DNA of 64,000 bases, taken from contig SGPM01000056.1 in assembly GCA_004802725.1 (NCBI GenBank), forward strand, positions 1 through 64,000. Direction: 5' to 3'. This document shows, one piece after another, positions 21,501 through 33,813 of the stretch. This stretch comes from Antrodiella citrinella (Eukaryota; Basidiomycota; Agaricomycetes; Polyporales; Steccherinaceae). Position 1 is the first letter of the stretch. Each line of letters starts with the position of its first letter. The notes beneath the pieces are model-generated. The model made no database searches and had not been told where the DNA came from. It worked only from the letters and a program-made list of their open reading frames with translations. The position numbers and the translations under genes were made by a program.

Positions 21501-22873
21501 TCAGTTAAGGCAACCTGTAAATCAGACATGAGCCAATTATCACGCACATCTAATTAGTTCGGTACTTACATTCCAGTCACGAGTACTGAGGCACTTCGTC
21601 GCTTTCGAAACTCTCTTGAAGACAGGATTCGCTCGTATCGTTGCACCCCATCTGTTGATACCCAGCGGTGCCCACTCGTTCTTCGCCTCGCCTTTGTCCT
21701 TGCGCTTTGACTGCCGGACTTTGGACTTCCGTTGGAACTCCACAGGAAGTGCATTCAACGGTGGCAAGTCATACTGGGTGCTGATGGCAGTAGTGCGAGA
21801 GAGGTCAGGCCGTCGCCGCAGTTTGGACTCCTCTGGTGGCTGGGAATCCTTAGAAGCATCCGCGACGAAAGTGTAGCTTGGGGAGTAGAGAATCGAGGGT
21901 GGTACGGAATTTAGGGAGTATTGACCAGAGGTAGTGCGAGAGACTGGCAGCGGTGGTTCAGCTGCCACAGATACCACGCTTGTAGCGCGATCTTGTCTGT
22001 ATTCCTCAGCTACAGGGACAGCGTTATATGGGGCTTCCACCTCTTGTACCTCGTCCGTTTCTTGCACGTCCTCCATATCTTCCATACGATCTACTTCTTC
22101 CACCTCTTCCATCGCATCATGTTCTTCCTCCGGCTGTTGAGGAGGAAAAGATACCATAGGCAGTCCAAGAGCTTCAAGGCCGGTGTCGGACAAGGCTGAA
22201 CTAGGTTGGACCATAGGGGGTCCCACCTCAACTAGCTCATCGTCCTCCTGAGTCTCTGGTTTAGGTGGTAGAGCAGACACCGAAAGTCCACCCAGCGGAC
22301 TCATGGCGGGAGGGCCCTGGACTTCAACAACTTCATCGTCATCGTCAATCTCCATGCTTTCATCCTGAGGCTCTGGGACAGGAAGCTCCGGATCATTCAC
22401 CTCGAAATGCTGCCTGTAAGCAGCAGAGAGCGGAGGATCTTCAGGATTCTCGTGCTCGAGTATGGCCTTGACATCCGACATGTCCGACGCCCTGTAAGAC
22501 GTCAACATACATGCACAATGCAATGAGAACGAGCACATACCTATCACGCAGCTCCAACTGACCCAAGAACAAATCTGCAGCCTGGCTCAGAAAGTTGTGC
22601 CTCCCATACACATTCGTACTCTTCTCAAAGAGTTTGAAGGGGGCATCCTTGGCTTGGAGCATATGGTACATGTCTTCCAAGAGGTCCTTCCTGCGGTCGC
22701 TTATCTCTCTATAATAGTAAGAAACGGACAGGTTATGACATATGCGCATCACATCCTCGGGAAGAATGGACTCACTGTAATTGTTCGAACCGCTCACGCT
22801 CCAATATCTCCCTCTGCTGCAACACTATGTCCATGTCTACCCCTGCTGTATGTGTACTTGTCGTCGCTGACAT
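18580..22873 (-). CDS. EAF1: Chromatin modification protein Eaf1/Vid21 (NuA4 scaffold)
   Basis: In yeast Eaf1 is the platform subunit of the NuA4 histone H4 acetyltransferase. Domain order here is typical. An N-terminal region (RERFEQLQ, then RRKDLLEDMYHMLQ) precedes a long acidic, Pro-rich segment. An HSA domain follows near 21170-21530 (RTDFREERRWKLALAYNLAH and AVIEWHEAGSLEERVHRGIC). A SANT/Myb domain lies near 19920-20060 (ITWTPHDDALLLQLVDKYPG then NWLLIAEAFNS), then a basic KKRRHALMHEALRKAAKKRE helix. The tail is Gln-rich with Ala-Gln repeats and terminal QQQ blocks ending HHPYPPS. The start at 22873 (MSATTSTHTAGVDMDIV) keeps the frame through the first donor. The stop is TAG at 18580-18582. 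It is about 1250 residues long with several introns. Confidence 0.88.
19091..19128. repeat. In-frame 6-bp repeat encoding Ala-Gln
   Basis: About six GCCTGT/GCTTGT hexamers in a row encode (Ala-Gln)n on the minus strand inside the C-terminal Gln-rich part of the Eaf1 gene. Such tracts commonly vary in length between strains. Confidence 0.75.
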
Positions 22874-23485
22874 CCCGGAGTGTAATCCGCCTCTCGCCAC
22901 CCAAAAGTCCAACACTGGTCCGGCGAGGCGAATATGGTGGGCGCTTGTCTAGTGTGGCCCGAGGAAGAGGTCGACGTGGACGGCAAAGACGAGGATCCAC
23001 GGGTTCAAAACGTAGCCGGAGGGTAGTATTCCAACAAAGGAATACAAGGAAACTTCGTTGTGGGTGTCGGATGGGTCAACGTGGACCAACAATGTCCAAT
23101 AGTCGTCGACAATATCCAACGCTTGGCCGTTGACGAGAAAGGAAATTAGACGCCCTCAGGGTAAGTTACGATACTAAAGTCAACCTATCTATCCGCAGGC
23201 CAGACATACTACTGTAACTTAAGGGCTAGGGGTATACGTGCAGTGTACAATGTGAAGGTCTTAATCAAAGCGATGTGTGATTACGATGACTGCGAATTGT
23301 AGGTTTGGTCCGAGAGAGACATCATGAGTAGAGAATAACTAACAAATATGACTCTGACTGATGACGAAAATTCAAAAAATAGTGAGAAGGAACGGGCAGG
23401 GTAAAGCTGACAACGGAGGACACGAAGCCGGGCCCACACGTAGTCATGCATGAAAGGGTAACTAGCAAAGTCAAAGTCAAAATGT
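22874..23485. other. Intergenic region upstream of Eaf1 and downstream of Knr4
   Basis: This region holds the Eaf1 promoter and the 3' flank of the Knr4-like gene, both on the minus strand. Open frames here are Arg/Pro-rich shadows without motifs. An additional 5' exon of Eaf1 cannot be excluded. Confidence 0.45.
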
Positions 23486-25525
23486 TCATATCACCTCCTT
23501 CACGCTGCTCACTGAGCCCTTCTTCCGCTTGCCGCCACCCAAGTTCCCAATCTTCTTCAGACTCAAAGAGATACTTGACTTCTTCTCGTGTTTCTTTGAT
23601 GCGGCCACATCCGCCAGCGACACTTGACTGAAATCTCGTTCGTTCTCCTCTGTAGGCGTAAGGACCAAAACGCCATCGCTAGACAACGACTCGTCGCCTG
23701 TTGGTATAGGCACTCCAGCAGCACCTCCGACAATCCTAACTGTGGGTTCAGGATCCGACTCTGTTGCATCCTCAGTAGAGATGAGAACTGGTGACTCAGC
23801 CTCGGCCTTGTCAGTCGGTGTTGGTGTTGTCGAGATCGAAGGTACGATGGGAGGGGTAGGAAGTATGGGAGCAGGGTCCTCAAGGAGATTGGGTATAGAA
23901 GATGCGGATGGCTCTGGTGAGTTTGCGACTCGTGGGCCCGGCGACGCAGGTAGTGGTACACCAGCGGCCTCTCTCAGCGCATTGCTAGCTGACCTTGACA
24001 GCATGGGAGGAGGTGAGACATGCGCAGCTGCAGAGTTCTCCTCCATCTCTTGCATCATGTCACCAATCCCAGCTTCAATATCTGACATGGCTGCCCGGTG
24101 TTCCAGATCCACTGGTGTGATGATATCGTCCTCGGTTGGCAAACCGACGGGGAGCGGTACGGGTGGTTTCGTAACAGAGATTGTAGGGATGGGATGCTGT
24201 TGTCGGGACTGAGACGTTGGAGTTTTGTCATCGGCTAGGACGGGTATAGGTACCTCAGCTGCACTTCCAGACGGTAGGTTGAGTGTAGGTGGTGGACGAG
24301 CCTTCTCCTAGAACGAAGTCAGTACATGCCAGCATACGTAGAGTAGAGGAGATACGTACCTTGCCCTTCTCTTTTGGAGAATCTGAATTTGGAACGACAC
24401 CGGTCTCTTGCCATCGCCGAACACTTTTGTCCGCCCAAGCCTCCAGGACGTTCCAGCCTCTATACTCTCCTGATAACCGCATACCTCCACCTCCCGACTC
24501 GCCGCCATCACCGAGGAAGTAATTGTCATACCCAATCCCATCTTCACTCCCATCGCTGCCGTCACTACCACTGCCCATCTCATACCCATCACCGCTCTCT
24601 AGATCATCCGCGAACCCAGCCAACCACTTCGCCCAACCACCAGGACCGTCACCGCGCCACATCACGACCTTGGTATCGAAGTCACGTCCAAATACGATGA
24701 CCTGTCCAACCTCTCCCTCCTCTCCAGGACTCATATCAACGCCAAGATAATTGCCGGCCTTGTCTGCCACGAGCGGTATCCACCCACGCGACGAGTACTC
24801 CTGCTTGACCCAGCCTGACGGTATTGACTGCATGACCGACCGCAACCGGTCGTTCGCACCCGTGTTAGGGTCTTCATCCACCTCGCGCCAGAACTGCCAT
24901 TCCTGAAGGACGTTCTCAAGTGGGAGCAGCGTGAGACCGAAGAACAATCCTTCCGAACATCCAGCGGAGGACTCAGGTTCTTGACCGTCGACGCATAAAT
25001 ACGATTCATGAAGCGGGGCGGGGAGGTGGAAGCCGAATGTCATCTCGAGCTGCGCAAAGTCGTGCGGGAGGATGCCAAAGTTGAGGGTATCACCGAGTTC
25101 GGGGTATTCTTTGGACAGCCATGCGCGTATCCGGTTCCATGTCTGCGGATAGTGGGGGGTAGGACGGGCTGGGACCTTGCGAGGAAAGGAGGGTGGACTG
25201 TCTTGAGCGTGTGCTACGTAGGGAGTAAATGCCAGTTTAAAATGCAGAGAACGGGCCATCACTATGACGTATAGAGCACTCACGATGTTGGAACATAGTC
25301 GTAAGCTACAGGCGACTGAGGCGGGTATGAGTATGAAGTTGGACTTTGAAGAGATTCTGAATTATGCAGAGTGTCAGGGACGAAAGCGTCGGGATGATGA
25401 GGTAGACCAGGAGACGAAGTCGGAAGGCTGAATGCCTCATGGGTTGTAGACATGGTTGCTCTCTGAGTCCGTGTGTTTTTCGAGGACGACGATGAAAACA
25501 AGTTGGTGAACCAGCTCATTTCCAA
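23486..25525 (-). CDS. KNR4: Knr4/Smi1-like cell wall assembly regulator
   Basis: Knr4/Smi1 links cell wall integrity signalling to beta-1,3-glucan synthesis in yeast. The protein begins MSWFTNLFSSSSSKNTR, the usual short N-terminus, followed by a Ser/Pro-rich stretch. The SMI1/KNR4 domain follows: HYPQTWNRIRAWLSKEYPEL, TLNFGILPHDFAQLEMTFGF, LPAPLHESYLCVDGQE, GLFFGLTLLPLENVLQEWQF, and WIPLVADKAGNYLGVDMSPG with VIVFGRDFDTKVVMW. A long disordered tail rich in Ser, Pro and Glu ends in a basic KKIGNLGGGKRKKG stretch. The Met at 25525 or the one two codons later could be the start. The stop is at 23486. It is transcribed in the same direction as Eaf1 and the CoA-transferases. Confidence 0.9.
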
Positions 25526-25922
25526 CGTGAATGAGCGGAAGGAACAGACTGGACAGCGGTGGTGACAATGTGTCGGGAAATGATTGTCTTGGTGGAGCCT
25601 GACTGATATGGAGAACCGCCTCTGACTGCCGACGGCTGGGAGCGACTGACGATGGCGACGAGGGTTGCAAAGAAAAAGAGAGGCAAGGCAAAGTAGCCCG
25701 AGAACGTGTTTGACGGTGAGCTCGAGGAGGAGTTGGGTGCAACAGGAGACGCAGCAGGAGAGACCTATAGACTCAGACGTCGAGACGCGGACTGCAGCTG
25801 ATCGCGAATGCCTCTTTCAAGTTTCGACCACGTTTGTCTCCCGCTGACACTGACACTGATTGATTTTCGTCTTCTTTCAAGTTCGCAGTATCAAACAAAA
25901 CTGTTTTACACATTGTGTAATC
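25526..25922. other. Intergenic region between Knr4 and CoA-transferase copy A
   Basis: No gene was seen. This 400-bp gap holds the Knr4 promoter and the 3' flank of the downstream-transcribed CoA-transferase. Confidence 0.5.
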
Positions 25923-28030
25923 CTAGAACCGTCCTATCTTCTCGGGGACGTGGAAGTCACAGGCAGTCTTTGACTTCAACTCCTCCAGCGTAACGCCCTC
26001 AGCCATGTCCACCAGATGCAACTCTCCTCCCACACGATCCACATTGAACACCGCCATATCAGTCACAATCATACTGACCGCCCTTGGCCCTGTCAGCGGC
26101 AGTGAGCACTCCTTTACAATCTTCGGCGTGCCATCCTTTGAGCAATGTTGCATCGTCACGATCACTTTCGTCTGGTCCGGGTTCGACACGAGGTCCATGG
26201 CGCCACCAATGCCTGCATGCACCATAAACCAAGTTCAGCGATACACACGATCTGCATAATCAAGATAACCTTCTGACCTTTTACCAATTTTCCGGGAATC
26301 ATGAAGTTCGCAATATCACCTGCTTGCGAAACCTCCATCGCCTGCGTGTCGTCATTAGCACTTTGTTCAATGGTTCAACGTAAGACCGGGCAACTTACAC
26401 CGAGCACGGTGACATCGAGATGTCCACCTCGAATCATATTAAACGACTCAATAGAATCTAGGACGTTCTGTGAGTGCTACGCACTAGTCGGAAACGGATT
26501 GACATACCGAACACCGAAGCACCTGGGAGCAACGTTGTCGTCTCTTTGCCAGCGTTTATGATATCGCTACGAGAGAGAATGAATATGTGAAGGTATCAAG
26601 GGTAGGCAACACACTCACGGATCTGCCTGATCCTCTGTAGGGTAAGGACCCATGCCAAGAATACCGTTCTCGCTCTCCATCCAGACTTTCACATCTGACG
26701 GCAGATGCTAACACGCAGGTCAATACCATAGTTTTAGTACTGAGCATTCTAGAGGAACATACCTCAGGAACTAGTGTTGGAATACCAACTCCCAGGTTCA
26801 CATAGTAACCATCCTTGATCTCCTTTGCAGCACGAGCAGCAATGCGCTGTCTCCAGTCCTTCGAAGAGTCTCTCGCAGGGCTGCCTCCATTCTCCTGGTC
26901 GTGCGAGTGTTCAGTGCCTTGGACTGAGTGTGCTTGGTCTTCTTTGCTCTTGGCCAACGCGAGGACCTCGATGGGTTTTGGTTCCGTAGCTTGTACGATC
27001 CTGTCCACGAAGATTCCAGGGACGTGTATCATGTTCGGTGACAAACTTCCAGCAGGACTACATGCCGGGTTAGCTCTGGTTCCGTGAACAGTCCACCAGG
27101 ACAACTTACACAATATGTTCCGCTTCCACAATGGTCAACTTCGCGTTACGCGCCATCACACCATTATAGTTGTTCGCAGTATAGCGGAACACCAAGTTGC
27201 CCACTTCATCGGCCTTCCACGCATGCACGAACGCGACGTCTCCAGCGACAGCAGGTTCCATGATGTACCGTCTTCCGTTGAACTCCCGGGACTCCTTCTT
27301 ATTGCCATGGATCTTTACGCCGTTCTTGCCACCGCCAGCATTATATTGGATCGGGATTTCGCCTGTCTCAACTTTGGTACCAGCGCCAGTTGGTGTATAT
27401 ATGACGGGGTAGCCGGCGGCGTAGGCGTTGATGCGCGCAATAAGAGTGCCCTGAGGAACGAGTTCGATGCCGACCTCACCGTTGAGGTATGCAGACTCAA
27501 GGAATTTGTTACTGATGTCTGGGTAAGCTACGGGACGCAGCGAGAGACGAACGAGTAGGCTTACCCTCCGAGATATGATATCATGACTTTGTCCAGTTGT
27601 TTCGTCTTGATGAGACGCACTGGGCTCGATGCATAAGACGTGTCCATATGTGCACAATGCAAAAGGAGGACACTCACCTAAACCAGATTCCTTTGCACCG
27701 GCATTGTTGGAAACGGCGGTCAGGTTATTAATGTCTGGTCTTTTAGCCAACGCCTTGATGAGTGTTTCTGGGATACCACACAGTCCAAAACCTGCGGTAC
27801 GGATAGTCAAGACGTTAGTTTCGTGCAGGAGAAAGCCAGCGCATATACGCACCTCCAGACAGGATGGTGTCCCCTGACTTGACATCTGCAACAGCCTCAT
27901 GGACACTATCCCATACTTTGGACTTTTTCGGGATAGGTGCATCGACGACCACAGAGTACGGCCTCTTCAGCAGTGCAGCCGTCCACCGCAGACGCAGGAA
28001 GGGTCGCGCGGTGTTGCTGACTCTCAACAT
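25923..28030 (-). CDS. Succinyl-CoA:3-ketoacid CoA-transferase, mitochondrial, copy A
   Basis: This enzyme moves CoA from succinyl-CoA to acetoacetate (EC 2.8.3.5), the entry step of ketone body use in mitochondria. The N-terminus (MLRVSNTARPFLRLRW) is basic and Ser-containing like a transit peptide. The alpha-type half holds SGGFGLCGIPETLI, LTAVSNNAGAKESGLG, GGNKFLESAYLNGEVGIELV and NGRRYIMEPAVAGDVAFVHA. The beta-type half holds YYVNLGVGIPTLVPE and [20 protein letters not shown], where the Glu of SENG is the known covalent CoA-binding residue. It then continues with [18 protein letters not shown] and [13 protein letters not shown]. The linker between halves is unusual: long, His/Gln/Glu-rich (EDQAHSVQGTEHSHDQENGG). 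The start is at 28030 and the stop at 25923. It lies 300 bp downstream of a second copy in the same orientation. Confidence 0.93.
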
Positions 28031-28330
28031 GGTTGTTGGTCAACAGGGGGTGGGGAAGTGAATGAAAAAGAGAAAGAGCGAAGTCCGTGACTTATATGTT
28101 GAGCAGCGTGCGGGGAGGCCCGCGGTTGAACGGGCTCATTTTTGAGCAGGCTGCTGCTGGCGTAACGCAAATCGCACTGCGCGGCTCTTTCCTTGTAGGT
28201 CGCGGACGCGCTCACCGAATATGGCCGATCGATGTCACATCTGATCGCGGAATACAACGGATCTCGTCGAATTCTCCCGACAAACCTGCTACAGAAAAAA
28301 CTTGAAGTACATATCCAGCAGACATCCAAA
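28031..28330. promoter_or_regulatory. Short spacer between tandem CoA-transferases
   Basis: Only 300 bp separate the stop of copy B from the start of copy A, so this must contain the copy B terminator and the copy A promoter. No clear TATA box was seen. A GA-rich stretch (AAAAAGAGAAAGAGCG) lies just upstream of the copy A start on the plus strand. Confidence 0.4.
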
Positions 28331-30543
28331 TCACGCCTGCATCGTCCCCAACTTGCTCGCCACCTCGAACGTCGCACCCGTCTTCGCCTTCACCTCCTCG
28401 ACGCTCACACCTGGCGCAGTCTCCGTCAACGTCATTCGCCCCGCAGCGCGGTCGACTTTGAACACAGCCAGCTCCGTCACAATCTGGCTGACGGCGCGGG
28501 CACCCGTCAGTGGCAACCCACACTCTTCCAGGATCTTGGGGCTGCCGTCTTTGGCACAATGTTCCATCACTGCGATAACCCTCGTCTTGTCCGGGTTCGA
28601 CACGAGATCCATCGCTCCTCCGATACCTGCAAAGAAGCCTCGCTTAGTATCAATGTGGTCATAGACAGGAAGAGGAAGACGCGTCACCTTTGACAAGTTT
28701 GCCCGGGATCATGAAGTTGGCGATGTCGCCTGCACCGGACACTTGCATGGCCTATAAACAACGTCAGCAGTGCTTCTCGTGGTTAGCAGACATGTGCGTG
28801 AAGAACGAACTTACGCCGAGGATCGCAATATCGATGTGGCCACCACGAATCATGTCAAAGGATTCAGCAGAATCTGCGCGAATGGTAAGCAACAACGTTT
28901 CAATCAACGGGATGCATCGTACCAAAGACGGATGCCCCGGGAAGAAGGGTGACAGTTTCTTTGCCAGCGTTGATAAGATCACTGCATCCATTCGTTAGCA
29001 CAAGGATCACAGAAAACACACCAGCTTCACTTACGGGTCAACCTGATCCTTAGTTGGGTATGGTCCCATACCCAAGATACCGTTCTCACTTTGCCACCAT
29101 ACACGGACACCAGGCTTCAAATACTGCAAGCATCACAGTACTCAATATTCCGACTACAAAAATAACGATAGTCACTCACCTCAGGGACCAAGGTTGGCAT
29201 GCCGATACCCAAGTTCACGTAGAACCCGTCCTGGATCTCCTGAGCAGCACGCTTGGCAATGCGATGCCTTGCTTCTACAGCTGCTCGCTTTTCGGGAGAA
29301 AGCTTGCTTAGGTCCTCGGCCTGTCCGCTGGACGCGAGCACCTCAAACTCGATGTGTTTCGGTGCTGTTGCTCGTACAATGCGGTCGACATAGATGCCGG
29401 GTAGGTGAATCATGTTTGGTGAAATAGAACCAACGGGTACGATGTTCTCAGCCTGCAAAATTCGAGGTTAATACTACTCTGCAATAGAAACGCCAGATGC
29501 ATACCTCTACAATGGTCGTTCTCGCATTCTTTGCCATGACAGCAGAGAAGTTTTGCGTCGTGTAACTGAAGCCTTGTGAGTCAACTGCCATTGACGCAAC
29601 TTCGTCCTTCCAAACTCACCGGAAGACACAATTCCCAGCCTCGTCGACCTTCCACGCGCGAACAAGCGCAACGTCACCGGCGATCGCAGGTTCCATGAGG
29701 TATCTTCTCCCATTGAACTCTTTCCAGTCCTTCTTGTTCCCGGGGATCTTCACGCCTGCCTTCATCCCTCCGGGCTTGTACCTGATCGGAATGTCGCCCT
29801 TCTCGACGGCGGTGTGGGCTCCTGTGGGCGTGTAGAAGGCGGGTGTGCCAGCTGCTTGGGCGCGCAGACGGGCGACCAGTGTGCCTTGCGGGATGAGCTC
29901 GAGTGAGATCTCGCCGTTCAGGTAGAGAGACTCAAAGTGTTTGTTTCTGCGTATTCCGTTTCAGGTTCATTTCTGAGAAGAGTAGCGTAAGGAGCACATA
30001 CCCCCCAATGTAGGAAGCCATCATCTTGTCAATGTGTCCAGAGTACAGCAGCTTGCCTTTCCGTTGTTAGGTCAGACTACATAGTTCTGCAAACGATGAC
30101 TGGACTGCTCACCAAGACCCATCTCTCCTGATCCCACATTGTTAGACACCGCTGTAAGGTCGCGAACTTCTGGTCGTTTGGACAGAGCCCCAATCAAAGT
30201 GTCTATTCACTATGTTCAGCTCGTCGTCCAATATTTCGCATTCTACCAAGCCTGTACCCACCCGGTGTTCCACACAATCCAAAACCTGAACGCGACGTAT
30301 CAGCATCCCGCATTCTCGTTGCGCGTTGTATCCAATTCGATACTCACCTCCGCTCAACACTGTGTCTCCGGATTTGACTACTTTGACCGCCTCATCGACC
30401 GACTCCCATACCTTACTCTTGCGTGGTACGTCCGCATCGACCGCGACGCTGTAGAGCTTGACCTGAGTCAAGCCTGCACGTACACCCCTCGGGGAAAGTC
30501 GCGTGAAAGGAGCGATAGGAGCTCTTCGTGCCGCCAGAAACAT
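28331..30543 (-). CDS. Succinyl-CoA:3-ketoacid CoA-transferase, mitochondrial, copy B
   Basis: This is a second full copy of the enzyme. The N-terminus [20 protein letters not shown] is Arg-rich and acid-free, as in mitochondrial transit peptides. Alpha-half signatures are [49 protein letters not shown] and [20 protein letters not shown]. Beta-half signatures are [35 protein letters not shown] (catalytic Glu present), [18 protein letters not shown] and [19 protein letters not shown]. The linker ([20 protein letters not shown]) is shorter and different from that of copy A. The start is at 30543 and the stop at 28331. Intron positions look broadly shared with copy A, pointing to tandem duplication. 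Coding divergence is visible throughout, so the duplication is not recent. Confidence 0.93.
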
Positions 30544-31411
30544 GACCTGTCTTCAACACGAGAGAAGTAAAGCTGAAGTGAAACGTATGACTCTATGTAC
30601 TCGTTCTCGTCAGTTCTGGACGCGGGGGATGTCGGATGACCAGGAAATCGAACGGAATGCGGATCGTGGGGTAAAGATGAGGATGTTGTTCTCGGTACAC
30701 CGTTTGCTTATAAGCTGGGTCAGGCCTTTGCTTCGCCTGCGACTTGAGTTGCTTTTCGGGTCTTGGGAACATGACCGGGTCCATGTGACGGGAATAATAA
30801 CAATCACCCGTGGTTTTCGCTGCCGGACGATGCCAACCGTGCCGAGGCCCAAGTGCACGGACAACCGAATGGCGGTTGAGTCACTGTCCAGACGGATATA
30901 TCGCCGAGATGGTCCAACCGCCAGTCTCATCTCTAAACGTTATCTAAACAGAAGCCGGCTTCTGCTACCGATGTTGGGTAACATGCACACCCAAGCCCAG
31001 TCTACCCGCACCGTCAACATCATTCCCTTCCTCTACGCGGTCAACCCAGAGAAGCGGGTTGCAAGCTCGAAGAGCTGGTATTAGATGGATGTCGTATAAG
31101 TGACAACGAGGCTGAAGAGTTGCGCGCATCTGGTGTTTCGGTCCGTACAGTTCAATAGATGAGTATGTATGGTTATTCTACTAGTGCGACGCGTGTCTTT
31201 GATATTACCAATTTCCAAAGCAGGAGAACTCATGAGAGTGCCTTGACACTCCAGGAAGCGTCCGTATCTTTATATGTTCATGAATAAATGACAAATCAGG
31301 TCGTAGTCGTACCTTTATCATCTTATCTGTTCATTTCGACGCAGAGAATGTGGGAGCTCAAGGAAGGTTCATAATATTGATACACTTGTGTACGCTGGAG
31401 TCGCGGCTGAA
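30544..31411. other. Intergenic region with no supported gene
   Basis: This is the promoter side of CoA-transferase copy B and the 3' flank of the F-box-like gene. Open frames on both strands lack motifs and are compositionally random. Confidence 0.5.
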
Positions 31412-33140
31412 TTACAAATGCGTGTGCGTGACGACTTCTGCCAGCGAGTCAACACTATCGTCTGTCACTCTCATCACCATATCTCTCAGTATAAAATCAG
31501 CCTGATACCACTGCTGTATATCCCGTGGTTCCAAAGCATTCTTATCCCAGTCGTACTGGTAGAACATTATCGACGATAGGCACGGAAAGATCCTCGACAG
31601 GAATCTAGCAAAGGATCCCGGCGACTCGAGTTTGCAAGGACCAACGTTGAGCTCGTAGAGCATGCACCGTTCTGCAGGTGGTGGGAGGAGAAGGGGCGGC
31701 ATATCTAACGGGGAGGTGTCAAAGATGATACCGAGACGGATGAGGCGAGGACAGTACGTCGCGAGCGACTGCAAGCCGTGGAATGTGATACGGAGAGGAT
31801 ACATCCACCGCCCGCGTGGGTCCAGATGTAACCACGTAAGCTCAGGCCAAGCCTGAGACAGGTCTCGGATGAATTCGTCACCGAGATCCCATGTCCACCC
31901 CACGTCGACGTAAAACTCGCGCATATCGTGCATGCAAAACAGATGGCTGAGAGCCTTCGAGCCTACGGCATCGGCCAACTCGTGCTCGTCCGCTGAGGAC
32001 CAGTAATCAGAACACCTCAGGTGGAATTTCCTCAGTGCGTTCGCTGAGCAAGATTTTGCGACGGCTTTGATAAATCGGTCCACGATGGCATGATTGGCTT
32101 GCTGTCGCCTGAAGATGATACAGTTGATCTCTTGTAGAAATGGGAACGAGGAGTGTTGGAAAGCGGTGAGGAGGTAATCCAGTCGTGGCGGCTCAATGCG
32201 CAAGGCGACCAAGGTGGTGGAGAATGAGAGTTTCTCGGTGAGAGAGAACCTAGAAATGAGGGACCGGATGTCGAGGTGGACGAGGACGGGTAGGCCTGCC
32301 AAGGCCTGCCAAATACCCTCCCCGATGTCGAGATTTGTGCCCAAAATCAACTTTTGAAGACGTACGGCTTTGCGAAAGATGACGCAAAGCGCTTCATGTG
32401 TCGCTGTAGGATCATCACTGTGTTGAAGCAGAAAGGTTGGTAGCGTTAAGGACGTTAAGAACACCATTTTGTCACCAATAGCGTCTGGAAGGACTTCAGG
32501 GGCAAGAGACGAAACAAGCTCAAAATGAACAAGTGACGATCCAGCTGTATGACATATCCACGCAAGCTGTGAAGCATAGCAGTTTCCGGAACATGTGAGC
32601 CTGGACAAACGCGGCAGCAACGTGACTACTTCTCCTGCAGACAAAAGGCTGGAGAGGTCATGTTTGGGCGAGATGACTGGATGAGGCTCAGGCGAGTGGC
32701 TGGTCGAAGATGGTATGGAAATGGCCCTGATCCTAGATAAATACCCGATAAGCGTGCAAGTGTCGTTGATCTCCAAAGGCCTGTGTGATTTCTGACACCG
32801 CATCGGTAAGTTGACTGTCTACTTCATCGTTTCATGCGAGAGTGAGACGTACGAATGTTGTTTCCAAGCTGCCTGTCAAGCATTTCTTCGCTTTCATCTC
32901 CTCCATGGTATCGAACGCTCGCAGAACCTGAACCAGAGTGACTTGAGTGTGCCATAACGCGTTGAGGCATGGATCACGGAAAAGCGTGGAGGTGTGGCGG
33001 AGAGATCTCAGGTCATAATCTGCAACGCGAGAGAGGAGGGAGTAGGGGGAGCGATCGGGGGAATTGTCATGCATGCGATTGCCCACAATGAATTCCACGA
33101 TACACTCGACCAGCTCTGCGACGTACAGAGCCCGGTGCAT
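31412..33140 (-). CDS. F-box-like, leucine-rich protein
   Basis: Agaricomycetes carry large families of F-box-like proteins beginning MHR, presumed substrate adaptors of SCF ubiquitin ligases. Exon 1 starts at 33140 as MHRALYVAELVECIVEFIVG. It contains LLSRVADYDLRSLRHTSTLF and DPCLNALWHTQ, the degenerate F-box and the CLNALW segment usual in this group. An intron (32792-32852) joins TTF to KSHRPLEINDT in phase 0. The rest (about 460 residues) is made of leucine-rich segments such as LTSLTLPTFLLQ, LAGLPVLVHLDIRSLIS and LQSLATYCPRLIRLGIIF. I chose the internal Met at 33140 over the one at 33260 because family members start with MHR. The substrate cannot be inferred. Confidence 0.72.
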
Positions 33141-33813
33141 TGAGGATGGCGACGACAACACAAGATGATCTTGGAAAGATTGGGACTCAACACTCAGACA
33201 TTGGGATTGAAGCTTGAAAACTTGAACGTACAGGCGCAGATTCAGCTGTGCAATTCCCACTTCGTGTCCACTGGTTTGTGGTGATTGTGCAGTAAACGAC
33301 AGGACTCGCTAACTAGTAGTAGTAATGCTAGCGGCGGTCCGCCTAGCTTCGGCGCTAAGTATACTGCATGCGACACTGGTGGTACCGCAGTCGTGAACAC
33401 TGCGGCGAGCGTCGAGCTGGCTCTCTCGCCCGCTAAATGTACACATCATATGAATAAGGGATCGTGATTGTAAAACCTAGTTTCGAGTTACAAATAAGAG
33501 GAGTGACCGTGGCGCAGTGGGAAGTCACCGTGCCATGCGCCAGTCACTTTAAGATAACTATACGACTCTAGAGCTAAGAAGGAACGATACAGAGCTCGAG
33601 GAAGATAACCAATGTCAGGTGGTAGCAATATAACCTAAGAATTCCAAAACGATAACCGGTAATACAAGTGCAATATTGCGAATAGTCTCAAACTAAAGCG
33701 CGCAGCCGTCGAAAAGCTTGGAGCGATGATCGTAAGTCAGCATTCCTGAGATGATGCTAGTAGTCGCTTGTGTTTGAGACTGACCACGATTGTGTAAAGA
33801 GATGCCAAGGCAA
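33141..33813. other. Intergenic region with no supported gene
   Basis: Nothing recognisable was seen except an isolated RNA polymerase III A-box-like motif at 33510-33520 with no B box. Confidence 0.45.

Noticed and set aside
33510..33520. TGGCGCAGTGG, a perfect pol III A-box-like word suggesting a tRNA or SINE
   Set aside because: No B box, acceptor stem or T arm follows, so no tRNA fold is possible.
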